From Massilia soli (GTDB lineage Bacteria; Pseudomonadota; Gammaproteobacteria; Burkholderiales; Burkholderiaceae_D): a stretch of 64,000 bases of DNA. Positions 45,651 to 55,744 of this stretch are shown one piece after another. A model generated the notes under the pieces. That model had not been told where the DNA came from. It was given only the letters and a program-made list of their open reading frames with translations, and made no database searches. A program made the position numbers and the translations under genes. Positions within the stretch are counted from its first letter, which is position 1. Every line of letters starts with the position of its first letter. Location of the stretch: assembly GCF_016809835.1 (NCBI RefSeq), contig NZ_JAFBIL020000002.1, forward strand, positions 124,001-188,000, read 5' to 3'.

Positions 45651-45726
45651 AAAGTTCCAAAATCGGGGACAGACCACCATTTTAGAATCTTCTAAAATGG
45701 TGGTCTGTCCCCGATTTTGGAACTTT
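45651..45726. repeat. 76-bp near-perfect palindrome (REP/MITE-like)
   Basis: Two perfectly complementary 37-bp arms (45651-45687 and 45690-45726) around a 2-bp centre. The arms contain AAATCGGGGACAGACCACCA. The GGGGACAGACC phrase recurs in REP elements mobilised by RAYT-type transposases in many proteobacteria (established for that element class; this copy assigned by similarity). A degraded GGGCACAGACC copy lies at 45640-45650. It stands between convergent genes, so it also may act as terminator. No transposase is nearby. Confidence 0.85.
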
Positions 45727-45765
45727 CTGGTTTTGGAACTTTTTCGTTTCGGTGGTGGCTGCTGG

Positions 45766-46791
45766 TCAGGTGGCCAGGTCGGCTTCGGTGGTGAAGGGGT
45801 CGGCGTAGAATTCGTCGGCCGGGAGTCGGCAGGTGGCGACGTAGTCGGCGCGCGCGGAGTCCACCACGATCGGGGCGCCGCAGGCGTAGACCTGGTAGCC
45901 GGACATGTCCGGGATGTCTTGCATGACCGCCGCGTGGACATAGCCGGTGCGGCCGGTCCAGTGGTCGTCCGGGAACGCGTGCGAAATGACCGGTACATAG
46001 CGGAAGTTCGGCAACTCGGCGGCCCATTGCTCGCACAGCGCGTTCATGTACAGGTCCATCGGCCGGCGTCCGCCCCAGTACAGGCTGACGGGACGGGTTG
46101 ATTTCAGGTGGATCAGGTGCTCGACCAGCGCCTTGATCGGCGCAAATCCAGTACCCGAGGCCAGCAGCACGATCGGCTTCGTGGATTCTTCGCGCAGGAA
46201 GAAGGTGCCGTGCGGACCTTCGAAACGCAGGATGTCGCGCTCCTTCATCGCATTGAATACGTGTTCGGTAAACAGGCCACCGGCCATGTAGCGGATGTGC
46301 AAGGTGATCGGCTCTTCGAGGCTGGGCGCGCCGGCCATGCTGTAGCTGCGGCGCTTGCCGTCCTTGAGCAGGAATTCGATGTACTGGCCGGCGCGGTAGG
46401 CGAGCGCTTCGTTGGCGGGCAGCTGCAGCGTGACGATGGCGACGTCGGGCGCGACCTTGTCAATGCTGGCCACGCGCGCCGGCATCTTGCGTACCGGGTA
46501 TTCGCTGCTGCCGGCCACTTCGCGCGCTTCGATCACCAGGTCGTTGCCCGGCACCGCGCAGCAGAACAGCGACATGCCGCGCGCGCGTTCTTCTTCGGTC
46601 AGCGCGCGCTGCTGGTGCGCCTTGTGTTCGACCGTTCCTTCAAGGATCTTGCCCTTGCACGAGCCGCAGGCGCCGTTCTTGCAGCCGTAGGGGAGGCCGA
46701 TGCCGGCGCGCAGCGCGGCTGTCAGCACGGTTTCATCGGCTTCGCAGGAAAATTGGTGGCCGCTGGGCTGTACTGTAATCTGGAAAGTCAT
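45766..46791 (-). CDS. CDP-6-deoxy-glucoseen-reductase-like 2Fe-2S ferredoxin-NAD(P)H reductase
   Basis: 341 residues. N-terminal plant-type ferredoxin domain with cluster PYGCKNGACGSCKGKIL and a fourth Cys in MSLFCCAV (residues about 33-85). FAD domain with YIEFLLKDGKRRSYSMAG (RxYS) and NAD(P) domain with VLLASGTGFAPIKALVEHLI and GYQVYACGAPIVVDSA. Electron-transfer component of an oxygenase or reductase system; homologues are annotated as AscD-like CDP-4-dehydro-6-deoxyglucose reductase, though no such pathway genes are here. Start at the ATG at 46791; the longer frame upstream is not supported. Confidence 0.9.
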   Translation of the reverse strand: MTFQITVQPSGHQFSCEADETVLTAALRAGIGLPYGCKNGACGSCKGKILEGTVEHKAHQQRALTEEERARGMSLFCCAVPGNDLVIEAREVAGSSEYPVRKMPARVASIDKVAPDVAIVTLQLPANEALAYRAGQYIEFLLKDGKRRSYSMAGAPSLEEPITLHIRYMAGGLFTEHVFNAMKERDILRFEGPHGTFFLREESTKPIVLLASGTGFAPIKALVEHLIHLKSTRPVSLYWGGRRPMDLYMNALCEQWAAELPNFRYVPVISHAFPDDHWTGRTGYVHAAVMQDIPDMSGYQVYACGAPIVVDSARADYVATCRLPADEFYADPFTTEADLAT

Positions 46792-46878
46792 CTGTAAAAT
46801 GTCTGGAAAAGGTGCTGGCGCGAGCCGGAAATGATAGCACAGGGACCATTCTTCCAGCCTTGCCATACAATCGACGAT

Positions 46879-47766
46879 ATGAACAAACTTCGACAATTCA
46901 AGCGCCCGCACCTGCTGATCGTGGGGTGCGGTGACGTCGGCATGCGCCTGCTGCCATTGGTGCGGCAGCGTTTCCGCGTGTTCGCCCTGACCAGTTCATC
47001 TGAGCGCTGCGCCGAGCTGCGCCGGGCCGGTGCGGTCCCGATCGTCGCCAACCTCGACCAGCCCGCAACGCTCAAGCGCCTGGCCGGATTGGCGCAGTAC
47101 GTGGTGCACATGGCGCCGCCCCAGGCCGATGGCCAGCTCGACCTGCGCACGCGGCGCCTGGCGCAGCTGTTGCCGTCCGGCGGACGGGTGGTGTACGTCA
47201 GCACCAGCGGCGTGTACGGCGATTGCGCCGGCGAGCTGGTGACCGAAACGCGCCCGGTAGCGCCGCGCAATGCGCGCGCCCAGCGGCGGGTCGATGCCGA
47301 GCGGGTGCTGCGCGACTGGGCAGTACGCAGCGGCGCCCAGCTGGCGATCCTGCGCGTGCCCGGCATTTATGCCGCGGAGCGGCTGCCAATCAAGCGGCTG
47401 GAGCAGGGCACGCCCGCCTTGCTGCCGTCCGACGACGTCTACACCAACCACATTCACGCCGACGACCTGGCCCGGATCGTCGCGCTGGCGCTGTTTCGCG
47501 CGCGCCCTGGCCGGGTCTATCATGCGGTCGATGGCTGCCATCTGAAGATGGGCGACTATTTCGATACCGTGGCCGACGCCTTCGGCATGCCGCGTCCGCC
47601 GCGGCTTGCGCGCGCCGACCTGCAAGCGCAGGTGTCGCCGATGCTGCTGTCGTTCATGTCGGAGTCGCGCAGGCTGGACGACCGCCGCCTGCGCCAGGAA
47701 CTCGGCGCGCGGCTGCACCATCCCGACATTGGCGCTGCCGTGGCAGCGATGGCTCTGGCACAATAG
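46879..47766 (+). CDS. NAD-dependent epimerase/dehydratase-like (extended SDR) protein
   Basis: 295 residues. Begins HLLIVGCGDVGMRLLPLV (GxGxxG nucleotide fold), then VHMAPPQADG, VYVSTSGVYGDCAGELV (Ser and Tyr of the active site), and YTNHIHADDLARIVALA. The typical proteins of this group are like YeeZ, of unknown substrate. The usual YxxxK lysine is replaced or shifted, as in other atypical SDRs. Divergent from the ferredoxin reductase (87-bp gap). Confidence 0.87.
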   Translation: MNKLRQFKRPHLLIVGCGDVGMRLLPLVRQRFRVFALTSSSERCAELRRAGAVPIVANLDQPATLKRLAGLAQYVVHMAPPQADGQLDLRTRRLAQLLPSGGRVVYVSTSGVYGDCAGELVTETRPVAPRNARAQRRVDAERVLRDWAVRSGAQLAILRVPGIYAAERLPIKRLEQGTPALLPSDDVYTNHIHADDLARIVALALFRARPGRVYHAVDGCHLKMGDYFDTVADAFGMPRPPRLARADLQAQVSPMLLSFMSESRRLDDRRLRQELGARLHHPDIGAAVAAMALAQ

Positions 47767-47790
47767 CGTCCTTACTCACTGGAACCGACC

Positions 47791-47991
47791 ATGACTTACG
47801 AAGAATACCTTGACGAAGTAACCACGCTGATCGCGGAAAAATACGACCTGAGCGATGCAGCGGCGATCAAGCTGGTGGTGGCGGCGCAGGATGCCGAGTT
47901 CTTCATCAAACACGATGAAAACAAGCAGCTGCGCACGCTGGACCAGGCGCATAAGGATGCCAAGACCTTGTTCACCGCCGCAAAGAAGTAG
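47791..47991 (+). CDS. Small conserved-type acidic protein
   Basis: 66 residues, 24 bp after the SDR-like gene. Helical and charged (YEEYLDEVTTLIAEKYDLSD, KLVVAAQDAEFFIKHDENKQ), no signal, no cysteine. Its size and balanced composition support a real gene; function unknown. Confidence 0.7.
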   Translation: MTYEEYLDEVTTLIAEKYDLSDAAAIKLVVAAQDAEFFIKHDENKQLRTLDQAHKDAKTLFTAAKK

Positions 47992-48133
47992 CAACGTGGT
48001 TTCCCGGGCACAGGCGGTCGCCTGCCCGGAGCAATTGTATTGACGATTGCGCTGCCTCAAGTGCGAAAGGCATGCCGGGCTTATCGTGAGCTAAGTCCTT
48101 ATCCGATTGCTGACTTGTGTTAGGGCGCTCACC

Positions 48134-48394
48134 ATGCCGCATCGCATCAATCAACCCACCAAGGAACAGGTCCGCGCCTATATGGCCGCGCGCGAAGCTG
48201 AGCGCCGGCCGCCGCCGCCCCCTGAAGAAATCCGCCGCCAGCTCAACTGGCGCCTGGCACCGTCGGACCATGACCGCGCGCTGGTCCAGTTCTGCCTGAT
48301 CCCATCCACCTGGGGCCAGCTGGCAGCCCGAATTGCCATCGACCTGCTGTTCGCTCCGGTCGCTCTGATTCCGCCCGCGCCGGGCGACAAGTAG
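48134..48394 (+). CDS. Small protein of unknown function
   Basis: 86 residues. Polar N-terminal half with a Pro/Glu run (REAERRPPPPPEEIRRQ) and a C-terminal part with one moderately hydrophobic segment (WGQLAARIAIDLLFAPVALI), which may insert in the membrane. I start at MPHRINQ. No family recognised; reading-frame statistics alone support it moderately. Confidence 0.6.
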   Translation: MPHRINQPTKEQVRAYMAAREAERRPPPPPEEIRRQLNWRLAPSDHDRALVQFCLIPSTWGQLAARIAIDLLFAPVALIPPAPGDK

Positions 48395-48585
48395 CCGCGT
48401 CTCCCGCACAGCGTCTCGACGAAATCTGCCGGTGTTAAGCAGACGTCATCAAAGCTGTGTATCATCATGCCGTTCCCGCAAAACGCCGCATTTTCAATGG
48501 CTTTTGAGGTAACGCACCATCTATTTATTCGAAGTAACCTTTCCGGGTCGAATTAGGCACGGTCTGAATCTGTTGAAAGATTTGT

Positions 48586-48849
48586 ATGTCAGGAAGAAAA
48601 ATACCGGATGCGGCGATCTACGATCCAAATCGCGTCCTGGACGCGATCATGGAGAAGCTGCATTTGAAGAACGATGCTGCCCTGTCGCGTGCGCTTGAGG
48701 TGGCGCCACCGGTGATCAGCAAGATCCGCCACCGTACCTTGCCGATCGGTGCGACCATTTTGCTGCGCATGCATGAGGTGAGCCACTTCAGCATTCGCGA
48801 ACTGCGCGCGCTGATGGCAGTCCAGCCTGGGGGGCCGGCTGCGGCGTGA
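48586..48849 (+). CDS. Small helical HTH-like protein, paralogue of the protein at 13941
   Basis: 87 residues. Same core as the 95-residue protein 34 kb away: YDPNRVLDAIMEKLHLKNDA, ALSRALEVAPPVISKIR, LPIGATILLRMHEVSHFSI. Arrangement of short helices is compatible with a Cro/cI-type DNA-binding fold. GAAAG precedes the ATG. It ends at a strong terminator and faces the repeat-protein gene. The AT-rich 190 bp upstream holds its promoter. Function unknown. Confidence 0.8.
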   Translation: MSGRKIPDAAIYDPNRVLDAIMEKLHLKNDAALSRALEVAPPVISKIRHRTLPIGATILLRMHEVSHFSIRELRALMAVQPGGPAAA

Positions 48850-48875
48850 GTCGAACGGCGACGCCGGAAGCGACA

Positions 48876-48905
48876 AGGGCGCGCCATTGCGGCGCGCCCT
48901 TTTTA
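48876..48905 (+). terminator. Rho-independent terminator
   Basis: 10-bp perfect stem AGGGCGCGCC / GGCGCGCCCT, 5-base loop, then TTTTACGTTT. Ends the small HTH-like gene; just before the end of the convergent repeat-protein gene. Confidence 0.9.
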
Positions 48906-48908
48906 CGT

Positions 48909-49922
48909 TTATTGCACCGCTAGCGCGACGCCGACATTGGTCTTGATGGCATCGCCTTTCGCACCATGCGGCAGCCTGCCGAGCGCGCAATAAGCGGTGG
49001 CCGACTGCAGGCTGGCCGGCGGCACCACGCCGCAGAATGCTGCCTGCGAGCTGGCCTGACTGGCGGCCGGAGGCACAATCCCACAGAATGCCGCCTGCGA
49101 ATTCGCCTGCTTGCCCGCGGGCGGCACGACGCCACAGAACGCCGCATCCTGTTTCGGTGGTTTGACGATGCCGCAGAAAGCCGCCTCCTGCTTGGGCGGC
49201 TTCACGATGCCGCAGAAAGCCGCCTCCTGTTTCGGCGGCTTGACGATGCCGCAGAAAGCCGCCTCCTGTTTCGGCGGTTTAACGATGCCGCAGAATGCCG
49301 CCTCCTGTTTCGGTGGTTTAACGATGCCGCAGAAAGCCGCCTCCTGTTTCGGCGGCTTGACGATGCCGCAGAAAGCCGCCTGCTGCTTGGGCGGCTTGAC
49401 GATGCCGCAGAAAGCCGCTTCCTGTTTCGGTGGTTTGACGATGCCGCAGAACGCCGCTTCCTGCTTGGGTGGCTTGACGATGCCGCAGAATGCCGCTTCC
49501 TGCTTGGGCGGATGCACGATGCCGCAGAACGCCGCACCCGGGTTGTAGCTGACGGCGAAGGTCTGTTCATAGAGTTCACGCATGCGCTCGCCGCTGTCGT
49601 GATGTTCTTCGCTGGCATTTTCGCCGACCATGCCGACGTACGGGTAGTGGTGCAGGAAATAGCCGAACACCTGCTCGCAGTCGACCGCGTATTTCATGGT
49701 GTCCAGGATGTGATAGTGCCAGAACGTGTCGACTGCCACCGACGGCGAGGTTTGCTCATTCGGGAACTTTTTCATGAGATACAGAAAGCGGCGGTACTCC
49801 ACTTCCACCGCATTCGCTTGCTCCAGCGTCCAGCCTTCGCCGGACTCAAGGTGCATCAGTTTTTGCTTGATCTGGTCAAGATTGAGTTCCGAAATTGCTT
49901 TGCAGTCTACGGTCGAGTTCAT
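48909..49922 (-). CDS. Glycine-rich-domain-like protein with a tail of ten 13-residue cysteine repeats
   Basis: 337 residues. N-terminal domain of about 125 residues has AVDTFWHYHILDTMKYAVDC and FGYFLHHYPYVGM, the His-rich signature of the GRDP/DUF1399-like family. Residues about 130-259 are ten tandem copies of AAFCGIVKPPKQE (positions vary only H/K at residue 8 and E/Q/D at 13). Three longer degenerate copies (AAFCGVVPPAGKQANSQ-like) and a last TAYCALG follow, then a short non-repetitive end. The tail has 14 regularly spaced cysteines. No signal peptide. Start is the ATG at 49922. I know no function; possibilities are a metal-binding or cross-linked scaffold, or a multi-core precursor peptide. 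Confidence 0.85.
   Translation of the reverse strand: MNSTVDCKAISELNLDQIKQKLMHLESGEGWTLEQANAVEVEYRRFLYLMKKFPNEQTSPSVAVDTFWHYHILDTMKYAVDCEQVFGYFLHHYPYVGMVGENASEEHHDSGERMRELYEQTFAVSYNPGAAFCGIVHPPKQEAAFCGIVKPPKQEAAFCGIVKPPKQEAAFCGIVKPPKQQAAFCGIVKPPKQEAAFCGIVKPPKQEAAFCGIVKPPKQEAAFCGIVKPPKQEAAFCGIVKPPKQEAAFCGIVKPPKQDAAFCGVVPPAGKQANSQAAFCGIVPPAASQASSQAAFCGVVPPASLQSATAYCALGRLPHGAKGDAIKTNVGVALAVQ
49146..49535 (-). repeat. Ten tandem 39-bp coding repeats
   Basis: Ten in-frame 39-bp units encoding AAFCGIVKPPKQE. The units differ mainly at synonymous third positions, so the protein sequence is conserved more strictly than the DNA, which points to selection on the peptide. Copy number could vary by slippage. 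Confidence 0.9.
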
Positions 49923-50191
49923 GGCAGTTCCTTTGTTTTGGAGAGAATAATTTTTGTATACTTTTGGTTACTTTTGAGACCGAATAAGTTGTCTATAGGT
50001 AACCTCCATTTCACCAGGGATAGATAGGCGTCAAGTTCACTGTTGACCAAAAGCACGAGAACCCATTCTTGCTCACGTGTTTGGTTCGAGACTTGACTGC
50101 CGTCAACTACCCTTCGGGCAGGGCAACGCGTTGCGGAATCCCCACGATTTGTTGATATTCGCGAAGAAAAGCGCGCGTTGACCTGAGCGGC

Positions 50192-52054
50192 TCAGGCGAT
50201 GATGAAATGGTCGCTGCCGTGCATCTGTCCAACGGGACGCACGCGCAGCGCAGAGTTTTCGTTTGCAAAAGGTACGGTGACGCTGATGCAGGTCCCGGTA
50301 CCGCCGTTGCTGCTGAGGTTGAACGTTCCGCCCAGCAGGTGGACACGCTCTTCGATGCCCACCAGTCCAAATGATCCCGGCTTGCCGACGCCGTCGCGCA
50401 CCAGGCCGACGCCGTTGTCGCATACCTTCATGCAGATCTGGCCGCCGTCCACATTGAGCTCGACCCGGACCTGGTCGGCGTGCGCGTGGCGCGATATGTT
50501 GCTGAGCGATTCTTGCAAGATGCGGAACAGCGCGGTCGCGCAATGGTCGCTGATGTCGACGTCGTGTTCGTTCTCGACCAGCTGGCAGCTGATGCCGGTC
50601 AGGCGGCGAAACTCGCTGATCTGCCAGTCCACGGCCGCATTCAGGCCGAGGTCGAGCACGTTGGGACGCAGGTCGTTGATGATCTGGCGCACGCTCTTGA
50701 TGATCGCGTCGATCTGCAGCAAGGTGGCGCGCGCCCGTTCATGCAGGCGCGGATGGCGCTCGCGCGTGCGCGAGGCCAGCATGTCGGCATCGATGCGCAA
50801 GGCCAGCAGGTTCTGGCCGAGGTCGTCGTGGATCTCGCGCGCAATACGCTTGCGTTCGCTTTCCTTGATGTTCTCGGCGTGCGCCGCCAGCCGGCGCAGG
50901 CTCTCGTGCGATTGCTGCAGCTTGGCCTGGCTCTCGCGCAGTTCCTTGGTCATGTCGCGCGCCAGTTGCAGCGCATTGATGCGCGCCGTCGTAAGCGTGT
51001 AGAGCAGGGCGTAGATAAGGATCGCGCTGACCGAGCCGGCGGCCATCGCCAACAGCGGGAAGTGCTGTTCGATGCCGCTGTACAGCGCTTCCTTGCGGGC
51101 GCTGAAGGTCGCCTCCCAGATCCGTCCGTTGTAGTCGACCGGCAGCTTGACGATGACGACGTCGTTACCGCTCGCCAAAGCCGGCCTCGGCCGCGCATCG
51201 GTGGCAATGCTGTCGAACAGCACGTTGGGTGGCTGGCCTGCGCGCGGCGGTACCACTTTGGTTCCCTGGCCGATGTCGACCAGTGTCAGGCGAACCGAGT
51301 CGACCGGCATTTCATCGAGCACGCCCTTGATCAGCTTGGGCACGCTGAACGCGATGCCGACCGATCCGATGTACGCGGCGCGGCGCTGCTCGACGGTGGC
51401 GATCGGCATGCCGGGACGGTAGGTCGGCAGGCGCATGCCAAGCCCGGTCTGGCTCGGCGTCGACATCGCGACGATGCGGGTACCCGAGGTCATCAGGCTG
51501 GCGCTGTCGCGCGACGCCGCGATGGTGGCGCGCACGTAGGGATTGGAGTGCAGGTCGAAGCCGAACGCGCCGTACCATGGGACGTCCGGCTCGATGAAGG
51601 TGATGATCGAGTGGTCCGGCTCGGCAATCGGCGAGACCTTGAACGGCGCGCCGCCAAAGCTGCCGGCCTGCTGCTCGGCGCGCATGCGCCGCTCCAGGGC
51701 CGGCAGGTCTTCCTGGCGCACATATTGGGCATAGTTGATGGTTTCGATGGCCGGAAAATTCTGGCGCACGTTCAGGCCTTGCACATAGTCGTGGAATTGT
51801 TCGCGCGTGACGGGTTCGATGGTGCTGAACAGGCTGGCGGTGCCGCGCAAGACATCGGTGTACGACTTGATGCGGGCATTGATGGTGTTCTGGCTGGTAC
51901 GCGCGTGATTTGTGAAGCGTTCCCGGATGTCGCCTTCAATGAACTTGGTGGCGCCAAGGTAGAACAACAGCCCTGTGACAGCCGAGAACAGGGCTCCGTA
52001 CCAAACGGCCTGATGCTTCGTGTAGGCTTGCTGTCGATGGAACCAGGGGGGCAT
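50192..52054 (-). CDS. CHASE-domain sensor histidine kinase (NarL/DegS-type)
   Basis: 620 residues. Transmembrane helix about 20-38, periplasmic CHASE domain (about 75-300: NFPAIETINYAQYV, EPDVPWYGAFGFDLHS), second helix about 325-350, coiled linker, then HisKA_3 with phosphoacceptor His in RKRIAREIHDDLGQ (about residue 407) and HATPase with FRILQESLSNISRHAHA, CDNGVGL, GSFGLVGIEERV. CHASE domains sense small extracellular ligands. NarL-type kinases usually pair with a LuxR-type response regulator; none is adjacent. Confidence 0.9.
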   Translation of the reverse strand: MPPWFHRQQAYTKHQAVWYGALFSAVTGLLFYLGATKFIEGDIRERFTNHARTSQNTINARIKSYTDVLRGTASLFSTIEPVTREQFHDYVQGLNVRQNFPAIETINYAQYVRQEDLPALERRMRAEQQAGSFGGAPFKVSPIAEPDHSIITFIEPDVPWYGAFGFDLHSNPYVRATIAASRDSASLMTSGTRIVAMSTPSQTGLGMRLPTYRPGMPIATVEQRRAAYIGSVGIAFSVPKLIKGVLDEMPVDSVRLTLVDIGQGTKVVPPRAGQPPNVLFDSIATDARPRPALASGNDVVIVKLPVDYNGRIWEATFSARKEALYSGIEQHFPLLAMAAGSVSAILIYALLYTLTTARINALQLARDMTKELRESQAKLQQSHESLRRLAAHAENIKESERKRIAREIHDDLGQNLLALRIDADMLASRTRERHPRLHERARATLLQIDAIIKSVRQIINDLRPNVLDLGLNAAVDWQISEFRRLTGISCQLVENEHDVDISDHCATALFRILQESLSNISRHAHADQVRVELNVDGGQICMKVCDNGVGLVRDGVGKPGSFGLVGIEERVHLLGGTFNLSSNGGTGTCISVTVPFANENSALRVRPVGQMHGSDHFIIA

Positions 52055-52175
52055 GGCTGTATCGGAATATAGGAAGGGGGGTGGGCGTATTCCTACGTTA
52101 CCTACTGTTACAAGCGAAAGGACCTATTAGTATTGATAGGGTATATAAAAACACAAGGAGTTATAGCTTTATTGC

Positions 52176-52212
52176 AACAAAAATCCCGCCTCGGATGACA
52201 CCGCGGCGGGAT
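52176..52212 (-). terminator. Rho-independent terminator of the serine hydrolase gene
   Basis: Stem ATCCCGCC / GGCGGGAT (52183-52190 / 52205-52212), 14-base loop, followed on the minus strand by TTTTGTTGC. The rest of 52055-52248 includes an AT-rich stretch likely to be the kinase promoter. Confidence 0.75.
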
Positions 52213-52248
52213 GGATGGCGACCAGCAGCGGTGGCGTCGCGGACCCGG

Positions 52249-53367
52249 TCAGGGCGCCTTTTTAGGCGGGCTCAACGACGGAAACAATTGCCCGAACAAA
52301 CCCATCAGCACCTGGTCGGCGCCCATGCCGGGCCCGGCGTTGGCCACCGCCAGGGCGCCGCTGCCCTGTTCCGGGAACAGGGCGGCAATCGCCAGCCAGT
52401 TGCCGTCCGATCCCTGGTGCACCAGCACCGGACCTGCGCGCCCGGCAATCGATGGCTGTACTCCCCAGTCCAGCCCGGCGGGGCCGTCCGCCTGCGCCGT
52501 CTGCATCAGCCGGTAGGAGGCGCGCGAGAGCAGCTTGCCGTTGCCGGCCGCGCCGGCCAGCTGGTCGAGGTTGAAGCGGGCCCAGGCATCGAGGCTCATG
52601 TGCAGGAAGCCTGCCGGGGCATACATGGTCGGCGCGCCGTCATCCAGCTTGACCATCTTCAGGGCCGGCCTGCCGCGCTGGTGGCCGCGGTTCTGTCCCT
52701 TGCCGGTGTTGCCGAAGCCAACCCGCAGCATGCCCAAAGGCTGGAACACTTCGCGCTCCATCAACTGTTCATAGCTTGCCCCGGCCGCTTTTTCGGCGAT
52801 GACGGCGGCGACGATGAAGCCAGCGTTGCTGTAGCTGAAGGTGCCGGGCTTTGACGCCGGCTTGTCCTTCAGGGACGCGGCGACAAAGCTCAGGCGCTGC
52901 CGCGCGGTGGGGCGCGCATCGGCAAAAAACCTCACCATGGTGTGTTCATTGCGCAGGTCGCGCGGCAGGCCGGCGTTGTGCGACAGCAGGTGCACCAGGG
53001 TGGCCTTGCGGTATTCGGGGCGCATGCCGGCCGCCAGTTCAGGCAGCATGGCCTCGAGCGGCGTCTCCCATGACAGCACGCCACGTTCTACCAGGCGCGC
53101 AATCATGGCGACCGTCATCACCTTGCCGGTCGAGCCGATCAGCCAGACATCGTCCGCGCCCACTGCCGGCTTGGCGCCGGCCTGCCTGACTCCCTGCACC
53201 GCCTGTGCCTCGATGGCGCCATTGCGCAAGATGACCGCGCCGACGGCGGGCACCCTGGATCCGGCCATGGCAGCTGCCAGCGCGGTGTGCAGGTCGTCCG
53301 ACGGGGTGGCATTGGCGAGGGCGGAAAATGCCAGTGCGGCTGCACCGGCAATAAATCGTGAAAGCAT
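52249..53367 (-). CDS. Serine beta-lactamase-fold hydrolase (class C / esterase type)
   Basis: 372 residues. Signal peptide (to about residue 21). Catalytic SxxK in LIGSTGKVMT (Ser about residue 77) and YxN in FSYSNAGFIVAA (about residue 179); a third element near HQGSDGNW in place of KTG/HxG. These belong to the beta-lactamase/D-Ala-D-Ala carboxypeptidase/esterase family PF00144; being so widespread, activity may be an esterase or peptidase rather than resistance. Secreted or periplasmic. Transcribed alone. Confidence 0.88.
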   Translation of the reverse strand: MLSRFIAGAAALAFSALANATPSDDLHTALAAAMAGSRVPAVGAVILRNGAIEAQAVQGVRQAGAKPAVGADDVWLIGSTGKVMTVAMIARLVERGVLSWETPLEAMLPELAAGMRPEYRKATLVHLLSHNAGLPRDLRNEHTMVRFFADARPTARQRLSFVAASLKDKPASKPGTFSYSNAGFIVAAVIAEKAAGASYEQLMEREVFQPLGMLRVGFGNTGKGQNRGHQRGRPALKMVKLDDGAPTMYAPAGFLHMSLDAWARFNLDQLAGAAGNGKLLSRASYRLMQTAQADGPAGLDWGVQPSIAGRAGPVLVHQGSDGNWLAIAALFPEQGSGALAVANAGPGMGADQVLMGLFGQLFPSLSPPKKAP

Positions 53368-53455
53368 GGTCTCTCCAGTTGAGCGTGCGCGGGGAAGGAA
53401 AACCCCAGCATCGCAGTTGGCGCGCGCCCTGCATAGCTGCTAGAAGTGACAGATG

Positions 53456-53482
53456 TAAAAACGGCGCCGTGAAAGGCGCCGT
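53456..53482 (-). terminator. Rho-independent terminator of glnS
   Basis: Stem ACGGCGCC / GGCGCCGT (53461-53468 / 53475-53482), followed by TTTTTACATC on the minus strand, 19 bp after the glnS stop. Confidence 0.85.
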
Positions 53483-53500
53483 CAGGGAAGTGCAGTCCGC

Positions 53501-55258
<1,758 letters not shown>

Positions 55259-55391
55259 GGAAATAGATAGGGTGGAATCAGGTTGCTGCATTTTACCGTA
55301 CGCGCAGCCCCAGCGCGCCAACCCTGACAGCCGGGCGTGATCTATAGGATAATCTCGCTTTAATGTGTTGAGCGACAGCCGGGAGTTTCGA

Positions 55392-55682
55392 TTGGAAAAT
55401 TTATATGCGGTGTTGGGCGTGGCGCCGAACGCCAGCGACGAAGAGATCAAGAAGGTCTACCGTTCGCTGGCGATGCGCTATCACCCCGACCGCAACGACG
55501 CCCCAGCGGCGGCGGTGCGCTTCAAGAGCGTCGCCAAGGCCTATGAAATCTTGTCCGACCGCGCCAAACGCGAGGAATACGACCAGAGCGTCAATCACCG
55601 CATCATCCTCGATGCCGAGGCCGAAGCCTATGAGCTGTGGCGCTCGCTGTTCCAGCTGAACGGCGTTCCGCTGCCAGCCTGA
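55392..55682 (+). CDS. Short J-domain (DnaJ-like) protein
   Basis: 96 residues. A full J domain: [30 protein letters not shown] (HPD motif about residue 32), [18 protein letters not shown], then a short acidic tail and no zinc or C-terminal client domains. It would recruit and stimulate an Hsp70. I choose the TTG at 55392, with GGGAG six bases upstream; the ATG at 55365 lies in the promoter area. It starts a run of four genes; the next gene is 62 bp on. Confidence 0.88.
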   Translation: MENLYAVLGVAPNASDEEIKKVYRSLAMRYHPDRNDAPAAAVRFKSVAKAYEILSDRAKREEYDQSVNHRIILDAEAEAYELWRSLFQLNGVPLPA

Positions 55683-55744
55683 GCCCGCCGGCGCCATCCC
55701 GGCGCCGCTCTCCAGATACACGCAACACCACCAGGATTTTTATC

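Noticed and set aside
45651-45726. Palindrome considered as a phage attachment site or an operator
   Set aside because: No integrase or tRNA near; 37-bp perfect arms are far longer than an operator and fit a REP/MITE-type element or terminator better.
49146-49535. Tandem 39-bp repeats considered as a CRISPR array or satellite
   Set aside because: No variable spacers, units are directly adjacent, and they are in frame with conserved peptide and mostly synonymous differences.
49111-49548. Plus-strand frame with Cys repeats of the type MPQKAASCFGGLT
   Set aside because: It mirrors the repeat array of the minus-strand gene. The minus-strand product has a recognisable N-terminal domain and starts with a good ATG; the opposite one has no conserved flank.
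52249-53367. Serine hydrolase considered as an antibiotic-resistance beta-lactamase
   Set aside because: The PF00144 family is very broad; the third active-site motif is not the clear KTG of class C lactamases, so no resistance call is justified.
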